A DNA stretch of 64,000 nt, from NCBI GenBank assembly GCA_963542695.1, contig CAUTYX010000009.1, forward strand, positions 1-64,000. The letters are read 5' to 3'. Source of the stretch: RUG100 sp963542695. GTDB taxonomy: Bacteria; Bacillota; Clostridia; Peptostreptococcales; Anaerovoracaceae. The position numbers and the translations under genes were made by a program. This document shows, one piece after another, positions 32,701 through 41,700 of this stretch. The notes beneath the pieces are model-generated. The model made no database searches, was not told the DNA's origin, and was given only the letters and a program-made list of their open reading frames with translations. Every line of letters begins with the position of its first letter. The stretch's first letter is position 1.

Positions 32701-33267
32701 AAATATTCTGTTAGTCGGTTGAATCAAATGGGTGGCGAGCCGCTTCCTTCCCTGGTGGTTCCATCTTTCCTGTCGCAACCGGAAGATTTTACGGCTATGC
32801 AGCGAGGTACGTTGATGCATACCGCCATGGAACAGATTGACTTTGCCATGGCTAAAAAGGAAGGTTTGGCATATATAAAAGAGAGAATAGAGCAGCTGGT
32901 ACAAGAGCAAATCTTTCTGTCCGGGGAAGCCTCGCAAATCAATATACAGCAAATACAGAAATTCTTTGCAACAGATATTGGAAAGCGTGCAGCTATGGCA
33001 AGAGTTCGCAAAGAAACGCCCTTTAACATGATGATGCCATACCAAGGACGCGATATATTGGTACAAGGTATCATTGACTGTTGGTTTGAAGATGAAAAAG
33101 GTTTGGTGCTGCTGGACTATAAAACCAATCGCAATACGGAAAATATCAGAGAAACATATAGAGTTCAAATGGATATCTACAAGAAAGCCTTGGAAGAATC
33201 CACAGGCAGAAAGGTGATCGAGGCGTATTTGTACCTGTTCACCACCGGTGAGTTTGTGGAAATGTAA
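29779..33267 (+). CDS. addA: ATP-dependent helicase/nuclease subunit AddA
   Basis: 1,162 residues from the ATG at 29779 (AGGAGA 6 nt upstream). The frame is open further 5' but overlaps the promoter and gpmI. UvrD-type helicase motifs: Q motif WTQRQQQAIE, Walker A AAAAGSGKTAVLIERI, VTFTKAAAAEMKEKL, STFHSFAFQVIRKYF, FIDEYQDSN, MVGDIKQCIYRFRLAEP, MTIHKSKGLEFPVVLVAGL and LYVALTRAKDVL. The C-terminal PD-(D/E)XK nuclease is intact (RGTLMHTAMEQ, then GIIDCWF and LLDYKTNR at about 1095-1118). AddAB repairs double-strand breaks and makes 3' tails for RecA. addB, normally directly upstream, is not in the window. Confidence 0.93.
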   Translation: MQWTQRQQQAIEDRGNNLLVAAAAGSGKTAVLIERIKRLIISENIDVDQLLVVTFTKAAAAEMKEKLIKAIQKEIVAGGDNAIFMRQQLSRMYKTNISTFHSFAFQVIRKYFYLLDIDPQVRIADEAEAKLLKNEAMAEVFDDLYEKEDTAFLNFLKAYAPDKSDYSLQSRLIRAYDRLMAMTAPKEWLETALGNLKSSKLEDIHGLSSFIKSESQRSIQQAHISYTKIMNLFHEYQLEDLASKVEPEWAAVKKIEETLSGSMGETKKAINQYKQTLVRLTAKGDEKEVYKDIKDQVKFHREKAKELIKELEKDFYALPEKVYMQDLADTAAQLKEMQQILELFYEKYKEKKAEKNLVDFSDEEQYCLQILQDETAAAEYREKFHYIFIDEYQDSNYLQEEIIHRICRKDNVFMVGDIKQCIYRFRLAEPDIFWDVYQKYGNNEKQEGRETGQEGKRIDLSTNFRSKPWIIDAVNGIFRPIMEGYDDKAALVAGQTETKGTSYPVELITVDADLIQEEETQEEAPKTESVLEELEDLSTAELEAVVAKKKIQSLLGKTFYDSKEDVLRPIEKKDIVILMRSVKSTAHIFQMALQEVGIDTVTDANGGYFSTGEIAQFLDFLYIIDNSRKDLSLLSVLRSCAFTFTTDDLIQIRLFHREDAYGDALADYCESGPNEELKEKCLDFMETLEKWRKASRALPLDIFIWRLMQETGYYAFMGALADGIQRQVNLRSLVDRASAFCENNGGNLYGFLQYAAQMSDAEDAQASEMDDQKDAVRIMTIHKSKGLEFPVVLVAGLGRQFRFANDDSQFSIHKDLGIGTSKVDIQQHWHRSTLMQKAIARKAKAEFMEEEKRILYVALTRAKDVLIMMGVGTAMENKIYRCETGTASQGCYLDIIYAQAKEMGITITHENRRTLAEDMILHEEKQKEITQSIFEESPRWQQWISKEENRQLYEALDKKLTFTYPHAGQMETRSKYSVSRLNQMGGEPLPSLVVPSFLSQPEDFTAMQRGTLMHTAMEQIDFAMAKKEGLAYIKERIEQLVQEQIFLSGEASQINIQQIQKFFATDIGKRAAMARVRKETPFNMMMPYQGRDILVQGIIDCWFEDEKGLVLLDYKTNRNTENIRETYRVQMDIYKKALEESTGRKVIEAYLYLFTTGEFVEM

Positions 33268-33326
33268 AGAACTTTTTATGGTTTTTTCTTCATAATTTTT
33301 TTGTTTTTTCATGTAAGTTTTTGTGT

Positions 33327-33332
33327 TATAAT
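33327..33332 (+). promoter_or_regulatory. Extended -10 promoter of the C1 peptidase gene
   Basis: TATAAT at 33327-33332 preceded by TGT makes an extended -10 element; TTGTTT lies 20 bp upstream. It is 50 bases before the start. Confidence 0.5.
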
Positions 33333-33381
33333 TTCCGAGGCTGTTATAGAATTTGACATAAGAGTAAGAGAGGAAATGAAT

Positions 33382-35172
33382 ATGAAAAAGCTACTTTTTG
33401 CCATGGGAACCATGGTGCTGGCATGTGGGCTTTTCTTTGGAAACATACCGACAGCTAATGCTGCCGGTATTTCTATGTCCAAAGAATTGAAACCCTATGG
33501 ACACATGGAGGAAAAAGACGGTATATCCTATTACAAATACGATAATCCTTCTGTTTTGCAGCTGGATAAAAGACCGGATAGACAATCGGGATTTAAAATT
33601 TCTTCCGGCAGTATTCCCCCACAGTACGATGGGAGATATAGCCGAAATACTTCGGTGAAAAACCAAGGTACCACAGAAATTTGCTGGGCCTATGCGACTA
33701 TGGCAGCCTTAGAGTCCAACATAATTACAAAAGGTCGTGCAGGAAAAAGCTTGGATTTGTGGGAGCATCAATTGGCGTATTTTACCTACCATGGGGCAAA
33801 CAACAGCGGAAAAAGCTGGTATGGAGAAGGGGATTCTTTTAAAAGCGGCAATTTGGCCTGGCATGCTTGTGGAGGAAATTATTTACAGGCGGCGGCCACC
33901 TTATCAAGAGGCTATGGCGCAATAGGGCAACAGAATATTTCCCCCAAAGCAAACTTGTCTTCAGCTATACAAACCAAGCGATCCTATGGCATTACCGATA
34001 TGGTTATGCTGCCGGATCCACATAAAATCAATGGTCAGACCTTAGATACAACAGCAATGAAGCAAATTAAACAGAGTATTCTAAAGAATGGAGCCTGTAC
34101 AGCACAACTGTATGTAGATAATTATACGGCCTATAGAAATTATTACCATACGATAGCTGGGACAGCTAATCATGGAATTACAGTTGTAGGTTGGGATGAT
34201 ACTGTGCCTGCCGGTAAATTCGGACCCAATAGTCCATCCGGATCCGGCGCATGGATTGTAAAAAACAGCTGGGGAACCAGGGCGCACCAAAATGGGTACT
34301 TTTATGTATCTTATTACTCACCTTCGATGGCAGGCTTTTGCAGCTTTATTGGAGACAAGGCAGCCAATATCAATAGTGGTTCCTATGAAACTTACCAATA
34401 CGATGGTGTAGGAGTAGGCGATTCGATGCTTTCTTCATCGATACCGGTTTCGGTGGCAAATACCTTTACAGCGAGAAAAGATGCGTTGGTGAGTCACGTA
34501 GGAACATGGACCGGAGAAGGTTCCCAGAAAGTAACCATTAAAATCTATGTTGGAAGAACCACTGCCACCAGGCCGTCTTCGGGTACTACTGTGTATTCTG
34601 CAACAAAAAATATTTCCGGAGCAGGGTACCACCGCATTCCTCTCGGGAAAACAGTTGGCATTCCTAAAGGAGAAAAATTTAGTGTCGTTGTGACATCCAA
34701 AGGAAGGAGTCGGTACTTTTTCCCGGTAGAAATAAAAGTTTCTGATACCTTCAGCGGAGCCGGCCGAATCAATCTCGGCAAAATTGCCAAAGGAGAAAGC
34801 TATTATTACTTTAACGGAAAATGGCATGATATTGCCAAATCGCCGATTTTAATGCAGGATTATAAAGCGACGGTTACATCCGGCAATGCTCTTGCAAAAG
34901 CATTTACCAAGAGGGCCGGTCACAAGTCACAACGACTGACCGGAGCAAGGAGAAAATCCATTCGACGTGGCAGGACTGTCTCTTTGAAAATACGACATCC
35001 GAGGGGAAAGGGGAGAGTCATCTATCGTTCTTCCAACAGTCGTATCCTAAAGGTTACTTCCAAAGGGAGGGTTAAAGGCCTGCGGAAAGGACGAGCAAAA
35101 GTGTATGTAGTGGCGTTGCCTACAGCCACTCACAAGTCAGTGAAAAAGACGATTACCATCCGTGTTCGATAA
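33382..35172 (+). CDS. Exported papain-like (C1) cysteine peptidase with C-terminal Ig-like domain
   Basis: 597 residues from the ATG at 33382, 8 nt after GAGAGG. The signal peptide MKKLLFAMGTMVLACGLFFG ends near ANAAG. The C1 catalytic set is visible: Gln and Cys in KNQGTTEICWAYATMAALE (Cys about 101), His in TANHGITVVGWDD (about 264) and Asn in WIVKNSWGTRAHQNGYFYVS (about 295). A beta-rich domain follows (about 330-510, the lectin-like domain often attached to clostridial C1 peptidases). A basic Big2-type Ig-like domain ends the protein (VIYRSSNSRILKVTSKGRVK). No LPXTG or membrane anchor is visible; it probably acts secreted or bound to the wall through the basic tail. Confidence 0.9.
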   Translation: MKKLLFAMGTMVLACGLFFGNIPTANAAGISMSKELKPYGHMEEKDGISYYKYDNPSVLQLDKRPDRQSGFKISSGSIPPQYDGRYSRNTSVKNQGTTEICWAYATMAALESNIITKGRAGKSLDLWEHQLAYFTYHGANNSGKSWYGEGDSFKSGNLAWHACGGNYLQAAATLSRGYGAIGQQNISPKANLSSAIQTKRSYGITDMVMLPDPHKINGQTLDTTAMKQIKQSILKNGACTAQLYVDNYTAYRNYYHTIAGTANHGITVVGWDDTVPAGKFGPNSPSGSGAWIVKNSWGTRAHQNGYFYVSYYSPSMAGFCSFIGDKAANINSGSYETYQYDGVGVGDSMLSSSIPVSVANTFTARKDALVSHVGTWTGEGSQKVTIKIYVGRTTATRPSSGTTVYSATKNISGAGYHRIPLGKTVGIPKGEKFSVVVTSKGRSRYFFPVEIKVSDTFSGAGRINLGKIAKGESYYYFNGKWHDIAKSPILMQDYKATVTSGNALAKAFTKRAGHKSQRLTGARRKSIRRGRTVSLKIRHPRGKGRVIYRSSNSRILKVTSKGRVKGLRKGRAKVYVVALPTATHKSVKKTITIRVR

Positions 35173-35194
35173 AAGCAAGATGTAATCTGTAAAA

Positions 35195-35248
35195 ATCCCC
35201 CGCCTAATGCAAGGTTAATACCTTCTTAGGCGAGGGATATTTTGTTTT
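35195..35248. terminator. Bidirectional terminator between the C1 peptidase gene and gdhA
   Basis: Positions 35195-35207 pair with 35226-35238 (12 bp, one mismatch), with an inner AAGG/CCTT hairpin. T-rich on the + side (35239-35248) and A-rich on the other, so it can stop transcription from both convergent genes. Confidence 0.85.
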
Positions 35249-35283
35249 GTAAGGTTTAGAAAATGTATTTCGGTTAGGGTTGT

Positions 35284-36627
35284 CTATACCAAGCCCTGTG
35301 CCATCATAGCTTCTGCAATTTTCAGGAAGCCGGCAATGTTGGCTCCTTTAACCAGATCATATGTGCCATAGTATTCTTCAGAAGCTTCTTTACAAGCCTG
35401 GTGGATACCCAGCATGATGTCTTTCAACTGTGCGTGTACTTGGTCTGCAGAGTAAACAGCCTTGCTGCCGTTCTGTCCCATTTCGATACAGGAACAAGCT
35501 ACGCCGCCGGCATTAGCTGCCTTGGACGGGCCAACGATGATGCCGCCATCCTGCATGGTTTTGAGAGCTTCGTTGGTGGAGGACATGTTGGAACCTTCAC
35601 AAACAAACTTAACGCCTCTCTTAACGAATCCTTCTGCATCTTCTACCTGGATTTCGTTCTGTGTAGCACATGGGATGTACAAATCAGCTTCTACTTCCCA
35701 AGGTTTCTTTCCTCTGAAGAATTTGGCTTTCGGGAATTTTTCTGCGTAAGGGGAGCAGATGTTCTTTCCGCTGGCACGCAACTCTCTCAGGTATTCTATC
35801 TTTTCACCGGAAACGCCATCGGGATCGTAGATGTATCCGTCCGGTCCGGAGATGGTGACAACCTTAGCTCCTAATTCGTTGAGCTTTCTTGCTGTTCCCC
35901 AGGTAACATTTCCGAATCCGGAGATAGCAACATTCTTGCCTTTCAGTTTTTCGCCGTTGGCTTCCAGCATAGCCTGTGCAAAGTATACGATTCCGTATCC
36001 GGTGGCTTCTGTTCTTCCGTTAAGACCACCGAAAGTCAATCCTTTACCGGTCAGCACGCCTTCAAAACGATTTACGATTCTCTTGTACTGGCCATATAGG
36101 TATCCGATTTCCTTAGCACTAACGCCCAGGTCGCCGGCAGGAACGTCTGTTTCCGGCCCGATGTGACGGTACAGTTCTGTCATGTAAGCCTGGCAGAAAC
36201 GCATGATTTCGCCATCACTTTTTCCATTTGCATCAAAGTCTGCACCACCTTTGCCGCCGCCAATGGGAAGGCCGGTCAAGCTGTTCTTGAAAATCTGTTC
36301 GAATCCCAAGAATTTGATGATGCCCGGATAAACGTTCTTTGCAAAACGAATACCGCCTTTGTAAGGTCCAATAGCGCTGTTAAACTGGTAACGGTATCCT
36401 TTGTTAACACGTACCTTACCTTCGTCGTCAGTCCAAACAACGCGGAATGTAATCCCTCTTTCAGGCTCAGTAAGTCTTTCCAACAGAGCGGCTTTTTCAT
36501 ATTCCGGATGTCTTTCGATAACCGGTTCTAGAGACCGTAAAACTTCTTCCACTGTCTGATGAAATTCCACTTCACCGGGGTTTTTTTCCTCGCATTCTTT
36601 AATGACTCTTTCAATGTAATCTGACAT
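35284..36627 (-). CDS. gdhA: Glutamate dehydrogenase (hexameric type)
   Basis: 447 residues. RVNKGYRYQFNSAIGPYKGG, KNSLTGLPIGGGKGGADFD (active-site lysine region), DVPAGDLGVSAKEIGYLYG, TEATGYGIVYFAQ and GKNVAISGFGNVTWGTARKL (Rossmann) are family signatures. It interconverts 2-oxoglutarate plus ammonia and glutamate. The Rossmann region does not by itself decide NAD or NADP. Its size and N-terminus match the roughly 450-residue group common in Clostridia. In amino-acid fermenters it usually runs in the catabolic direction. Monocistronic with its own promoter. Confidence 0.96.
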   Translation of the reverse strand: MSDYIERVIKECEEKNPGEVEFHQTVEEVLRSLEPVIERHPEYEKAALLERLTEPERGITFRVVWTDDEGKVRVNKGYRYQFNSAIGPYKGGIRFAKNVYPGIIKFLGFEQIFKNSLTGLPIGGGKGGADFDANGKSDGEIMRFCQAYMTELYRHIGPETDVPAGDLGVSAKEIGYLYGQYKRIVNRFEGVLTGKGLTFGGLNGRTEATGYGIVYFAQAMLEANGEKLKGKNVAISGFGNVTWGTARKLNELGAKVVTISGPDGYIYDPDGVSGEKIEYLRELRASGKNICSPYAEKFPKAKFFRGKKPWEVEADLYIPCATQNEIQVEDAEGFVKRGVKFVCEGSNMSSTNEALKTMQDGGIIVGPSKAANAGGVACSCIEMGQNGSKAVYSADQVHAQLKDIMLGIHQACKEASEEYYGTYDLVKGANIAGFLKIAEAMMAQGLV

Positions 36628-36712
36628 TTTTTATGTTCTCCTTTGCCAAAAAAAATGAAATAGTAGTTTATGGTTGTACGCATCAACGAAATTGGTCTCC
36701 GCGTCTGTAATG

Positions 36713-36741
36713 AATATAGCACTCTTTTTTTCATTTTTCAA
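36713..36741 (-). promoter_or_regulatory. gdhA promoter
   Basis: On the minus strand TTGAAA (36741-36736), 17-bp spacer, TATATT (36718-36713). This predicts a leader of about 80 nt before gdhA. Confidence 0.65.
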
Positions 36742-36866
36742 TCTACTTGCCTATTCCAGTTTACTTAAGCAATTTTGTATACATTCAAAAGAAGAATTAA
36801 AATATAAGAAAATTCGAATAGGATTGGTTTTTGACAGCCAGGCACGTGGGATTTACCCGGTGGCTA

Positions 36867-36875
36867 TGGTATAAT
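36867..36875 (+). promoter_or_regulatory. Extended -10 promoter of the multidomain operon
   Basis: TGGTATAAT at 36867-36875 is a consensus extended -10 element; the GGAGG ribosome site at 36888-36892 and ATG at 36901 follow closely. This implies a very short leader of about 20 nt. Confidence 0.6.
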
Positions 36876-36900
36876 GAGTATTATTTCGGAGGTTTGCCAT

Positions 36901-39900
36901 ATGGGAGTAATCAATAGTCTGGACTTGCAAGAAGCGTTGGAAGCCAGAATGACCAATAGATATTTTTTAAAACGGATGAAAGTGCAAAAAAACCACATGG
37001 AATCTTTTTTGCGCGATATCGACATCGCAGGACATGCTGCTCGTATTGCCAGGCAAGATACCATTACCTGGAAGGGCGTAATAGACGAAATGAAAAGCGG
37101 CCTTGATCTGCTTTGCCCCGAACCGGCAGTAGGATGGCGTCAATACTGTTATGATTATGTATTGGGATTTCTTTTTCCCGACGCAGAAATTTCACCACTG
37201 GATAGTCGCTATGATCCGGGACTTCTTTTTATCTATGAGTTTATGAGAACCATGCTGATTGTCAACAGAGACGGTCGTCCTGACGACCCTGTCTTTGATT
37301 TTGAGCTGCCACGGGAATCCGAGCTTTCAGAAGAAAATCATCCGGCCTTGGAAGAATATCGCCATTACTGTAGACTCGATAGAGACCACTATATCTACGA
37401 GTTTATGTTCCTGGGCGTGGAACTAACCGGCTTTAACACCTTAGGCCATGTGGCCGGTGTGCATAACGTTGCTATGTTTGTGGCAAGACAGCTGGCGAAA
37501 AAGGGAGTACCGGTAGATCTGGCCTTGGTATCTACCTCGGCTGCTCTCCACGACATTGGAAAATATGGGTGTAAAAAATCAGAGGCGCGGCGAGTTCCCT
37601 ACCTTCACTACTACTATACAGATTTGTGTCTAAAATACCTTGATATGCCAATGACAGCGCATATTGCCAGTAACCATTCCACCTGGGATTTGGAACTGGA
37701 AAATCTTTCGGTGGAAAATTTACTGCTGATTTATGCAGATTTTCGTGTAAAAAGCTCTCATGCAGAAGATGGTCGGGAAATTATCCACATCCATACTCTA
37801 GATGATTCCTTTGAGGTAATTCTCAGCAAGCTGGATAACGTGGATGATAAAAAAATGGCACGATACCAACGAGTATATGCCAAGCTCCATGACTTTGAAG
37901 ATTATATGAAGAGCCTGGGGATTTCCACTGACTTACATGATTATACGGTACATCCGGTGAAGCATATTGACGATGTGATGCTATCGCCGGCAGAAACTGT
38001 TCAACGGCTAAAGTATCTGGCTATTGAGCATAACGTGCTGGTAATGAACCACTTTGGAAACGATGCCGATTTGGCCAGTTTGCTGGAAAACGCTCGTAGT
38101 GAAAAGGCCTGGAAAAACATTCGGGCTTATCTTAGTACCTTGCAGGAGTACTTTACGTACATGACCCGTGTACAGAAGGTGATGACCATTGAATTTGCAA
38201 GGGAATTGCTGGTGCATAGAGAAGGGGATATTCGGAGAAAAGCGGCCACCTTAATTGGTCTTGTGTTGGCTTCTTACGATAAGGAATACCGAAAGGAGCT
38301 GCCGGAAGGCGTTGCGGAAAAAATGTCCCTAGAAGGCAGTATCCGCATGTGGAATGAACATTTGCGAATCGTCATCCACACAGATCCAAAGATGACCGAC
38401 CAACAAAAACGTTGGATGGGGTATACTTTGAAAATTACGCTAAAAGCGTTACTGGATAATGTGGAGGACTTAGAAAAAAGGGAAAAGTATCTGAGCGGAT
38501 TTTTGGATGTCATGCGCCAGCGGCTCAGATCAGAAGATTCGGTATTTATTGTGCTGGATACCATGCTGGAGGTTCCTTTTGAACTTTGCTCCAGAGCCGA
38601 TGTAGAAAACATTGCCAGATTTTGCCGGAAGATGATGGATATGGATTCGCCGGAAATCAAAGTAGCATCTCTTCGTGTTATTAAGGATTTGACCACACAG
38701 ATTAGTTATTCTCTCTTGTCTGCCAAGGCTGTAGAATACATGCAGGAAATCCTTGAGACTGATGTCTATGGCGATGAACGGGCAAGCGTGGTATATCTAA
38801 AGGCAATCAGTGCTGCTGCTCTTAGCTTTTGGGGAGAAATGTCTTCTAAATGCCGAAAGGCTTATGAGGACTTGGGAAAAGCCACCACTTCTATTTTCCG
38901 CGAAAATCTAAAGGTGGATACGCCATGGAATATTAAATCGGTAAACATCGAGTTGATGATGGATGAACTGGAACACGGAAAGATGAAAGAAGCTTTCTAT
39001 ATTGCTACTCACCTAGCTAACTTGCTGAAGGTTAGTGAGCGTGTTACAGTGCGTCACCAGGCCGGACAGGCGTTGACCCGTATCTTTGATATGCTCAACG
39101 ATGACCAGCGCAGTGAAATTGCCATTGAGCTGACAAAGGGACTGGAAATAGGGGAATATCAATTCTCCAAATATATTCCTGATTATTTAGGGATTATCAT
39201 TGCCCGGCTGTCTTTGGAAAGCTTTAACGAAGTTATGTATGAGCTGGGGCATCTGCTGAAGAGCAATAATGATAGAGTTGTAGGGGTTACGCTTGACACC
39301 TTGTCGGTACTCCTAAATTACTATATGGAATACAACGATTCAGAAGAGGCACAAAAGCGCTATCGGCGCCATAGAACCCGAATTATCGGCATGTTAATGA
39401 AGGGCATGGCTAATTATCACGAACCGGTAAGCCAGGAAGCCTTTATGATTATTGGAGAAAATATATTCGGCTCTTCCCAGCTTACCTTGGAAGAAAAATT
39501 TGATATATTCCGGATTATGAACAAGAAGATGCTGACATTGATTCCTCCGGATGCTGATATTGAATTACGGTTTTACAACAATGCAGCGGCATTAAACCAT
39601 ATTTACCGGTTTATTTCCGATTACCAATTCTATTTGAAAGATCCAAAGCTGCACCACAGGAAGAGAATTGCCTTCTTCCCGGGGACTTTTGATCCGTTTT
39701 CCTTAGGCCACAAAGGTATTGTAAAAACCATTCTCAGTATGGGATTCCAAGTATATTTGGCATTAGATGAATTTTCATGGTCCAAAAACACCCAGCCGAG
39801 AGAATTTAGAAAGAAAATTTTAACCATGTCCTGTGCCGATGAACCGGAAGTATTTTTGCTTCCTGATGATGATCCTATTAACATCGCCAACGAAAGGGAT

Positions 39901-41700
39901 TTGTGCAAATTAAAGACCATGATGGCCGGCCATGATGTCTACATTGTAGTTGGAAGCGATGTGGTGGCAAACGCCAGCTCCTATAAAAAGCAGCCGGGAG
40001 AAAATACCATTCATAGCTTGAACCACATTATCTTCCAGCGCATTACAGAAGAACATCATACGGCCACAGAAGATTCCTATGTGGAAAATAAAAAGCGCAT
40101 CAATGGACACATTGTAGAGTTGACGTTGCCGGTACAGCTGGAGGACATTAGCTCCACAAGAATCCGTGACAATATTGATAATAATAGAGATATCAGTTCT
40201 CTTATTGACCCGGTGGTACAGAACTTTATTTACGACCATTCTCTATACATGCGTTCCCCGCAATACAAATATACTGTTCGCATGGAAGATATGAACTTTT
40301 GGGTGTCGCAGACAGACGGCATTATGGAAACCATTAGTATTACTGATGTAACCCGGGATGATTTTGTATTAGCCGAAGCTTCTGTTCGCCGTCTTGACCT
40401 TGGCCATCTCTACGAAGAATTCCAAGATCTTCGGATTATGCAGCACATCCGTGGTTATGCTGTCGGTATGATTTTAGTTATTAAATCTATGAAGGTGGAT
40501 CCTTCTTGGGATGCCGATGATCCATACCAGTTGATTTTAACAGAGACGTTGTCAGAGGCGTTGAAGGAAGACTTTACCTATGCGGTGTACCATCCGGATC
40601 AAGAAGAGGTTAACAAGGAGTGTCTGGATGTTTTGCGAAGGCAAGGGTTCAAGGAAATTGTCATTAAGGGGAACCCAACCGGCTGCTACGCTGTAGATAT
40701 GCGAAATCCGGTGACATTGTTTACCGATATGGATACGGTGCTAAAGGAGCCTTTTACTCAAAGCAAGGCGCTGGATCAAGCGCTGTATCAGGCTCACATC
40801 AGAATGCAGGAATCATTGACCCGCATGTTCCCCAGGACTCTGGTGCTGTCCTTTGACTCGGCCATTATGCACCAAAAGCTGATTAAGAAAATTACCAGAG
40901 AAAATCAAGTACCGGTTAAACCGACGAAGAAACGGAAGCTGGGTCCATATATTTGCGTGCCTTTTGGTCATATTTTGACGGGAAAAGCCGTTCCAAATAC
41001 CGTAACAAAAGTGCTCCATACCCAGAAATTCTTTGCACCGAATTTGCAAAGCTTTAAGATCAAAGAGTATCCATTTTATGCTTCTATTGAAGATCAGGTT
41101 CGGGTTATTAAATCCTTTGATCGAAAAGCGATTTTAGTAGATGACATTCTCCACAAAGGGTACCGTTTGCAGAGTCTGTATCCTACGCTGCAAGAGGCGG
41201 AAATCCAGATAGATAAGGTTATTGTAGGACTTTTATCCGGTTCGGGAAAAGATATGATGAAGCTAAATGGCAGTGATGTGGACAGCGCATATTTTGTTCC
41301 TAACTTGAAATGCTGGTTTGTTGAGTCCCATATGTATCCGTTCATTGGAGGAGATGGGGTAGAGCGTCATACCGGAGATCCCGATGATCCGTTTACCTCT
41401 ATTAACTTGATTATGCCGTACGTGTCACCTCACTTTTTAGAAGATGTGCCGCGGGAATCTCTCTATGAGTTTTCCAAAGTTTGCCTGGAGAATGCCCGGG
41501 ATATTCTACGGACGCTAGAAGAGGAGTACCAGAAGGAATTTGGCAGAAAGCTGACACTGCAGCGCCTCTCGGAGACAATATTATGGCCGGTACTGACAGA
41601 TGTGGGAACGTGCCTTGATTTTGACTACACCATAGCAGCCAGTCGCTATGTAGAAGACGATATTGAACGATTGGAAAGGATGAAGGATTACTTAAAATGA
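36901..41700 (+). CDS. Giant multidomain protein: HD hydrolase, helical repeats, NadD-like, GNAT-like and PRTase-like regions
   Basis: 1,599 residues from the ATG at 36901 (GGAGG, 8-nt spacer). No signal peptide or membrane helix. An HD domain lies near residues 180-290: GHVAGVHNVAMFVARQ, then AALHDIGKYG and IASNHSTWD. Residues about 400-900 are all-helical and HEAT-like. A NadD-type nucleotidylyltransferase follows (about 920-1090): RIAFFPGTFDPFSLGHKG, then VGSDVV and ISSTRIRDN. The (H/T)xGH motif reads SLGH, with Ser at the first position. Residues about 1120-1260 look GNAT-like. Near 1405-1420, AILVDDILHKGYR resembles the PRPP-binding motif of phosphoribosyltransferases. HD and NadD activities are adjacent genes (yqeK, nadD) in Bacillus; here they are fused. 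Substrate unknown. The stop overlaps the next gene (ATGA). Confidence 0.8.
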   Translation: MGVINSLDLQEALEARMTNRYFLKRMKVQKNHMESFLRDIDIAGHAARIARQDTITWKGVIDEMKSGLDLLCPEPAVGWRQYCYDYVLGFLFPDAEISPLDSRYDPGLLFIYEFMRTMLIVNRDGRPDDPVFDFELPRESELSEENHPALEEYRHYCRLDRDHYIYEFMFLGVELTGFNTLGHVAGVHNVAMFVARQLAKKGVPVDLALVSTSAALHDIGKYGCKKSEARRVPYLHYYYTDLCLKYLDMPMTAHIASNHSTWDLELENLSVENLLLIYADFRVKSSHAEDGREIIHIHTLDDSFEVILSKLDNVDDKKMARYQRVYAKLHDFEDYMKSLGISTDLHDYTVHPVKHIDDVMLSPAETVQRLKYLAIEHNVLVMNHFGNDADLASLLENARSEKAWKNIRAYLSTLQEYFTYMTRVQKVMTIEFARELLVHREGDIRRKAATLIGLVLASYDKEYRKELPEGVAEKMSLEGSIRMWNEHLRIVIHTDPKMTDQQKRWMGYTLKITLKALLDNVEDLEKREKYLSGFLDVMRQRLRSEDSVFIVLDTMLEVPFELCSRADVENIARFCRKMMDMDSPEIKVASLRVIKDLTTQISYSLLSAKAVEYMQEILETDVYGDERASVVYLKAISAAALSFWGEMSSKCRKAYEDLGKATTSIFRENLKVDTPWNIKSVNIELMMDELEHGKMKEAFYIATHLANLLKVSERVTVRHQAGQALTRIFDMLNDDQRSEIAIELTKGLEIGEYQFSKYIPDYLGIIIARLSLESFNEVMYELGHLLKSNNDRVVGVTLDTLSVLLNYYMEYNDSEEAQKRYRRHRTRIIGMLMKGMANYHEPVSQEAFMIIGENIFGSSQLTLEEKFDIFRIMNKKMLTLIPPDADIELRFYNNAAALNHIYRFISDYQFYLKDPKLHHRKRIAFFPGTFDPFSLGHKGIVKTILSMGFQVYLALDEFSWSKNTQPREFRKKILTMSCADEPEVFLLPDDDPINIANERDLCKLKTMMAGHDVYIVVGSDVVANASSYKKQPGENTIHSLNHIIFQRITEEHHTATEDSYVENKKRINGHIVELTLPVQLEDISSTRIRDNIDNNRDISSLIDPVVQNFIYDHSLYMRSPQYKYTVRMEDMNFWVSQTDGIMETISITDVTRDDFVLAEASVRRLDLGHLYEEFQDLRIMQHIRGYAVGMILVIKSMKVDPSWDADDPYQLILTETLSEALKEDFTYAVYHPDQEEVNKECLDVLRRQGFKEIVIKGNPTGCYAVDMRNPVTLFTDMDTVLKEPFTQSKALDQALYQAHIRMQESLTRMFPRTLVLSFDSAIMHQKLIKKITRENQVPVKPTKKRKLGPYICVPFGHILTGKAVPNTVTKVLHTQKFFAPNLQSFKIKEYPFYASIEDQVRVIKSFDRKAILVDDILHKGYRLQSLYPTLQEAEIQIDKVIVGLLSGSGKDMMKLNGSDVDSAYFVPNLKCWFVESHMYPFIGGDGVERHTGDPDDPFTSINLIMPYVSPHFLEDVPRESLYEFSKVCLENARDILRTLEEEYQKEFGRKLTLQRLSETILWPVLTDVGTCLDFDYTIAASRYVEDDIERLERMKDYLK

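Noticed and set aside
36674..36874. Short plus-strand frame in the gdhA upstream region
   Set aside because: It overlaps both promoters and has no ribosome site or family likeness.
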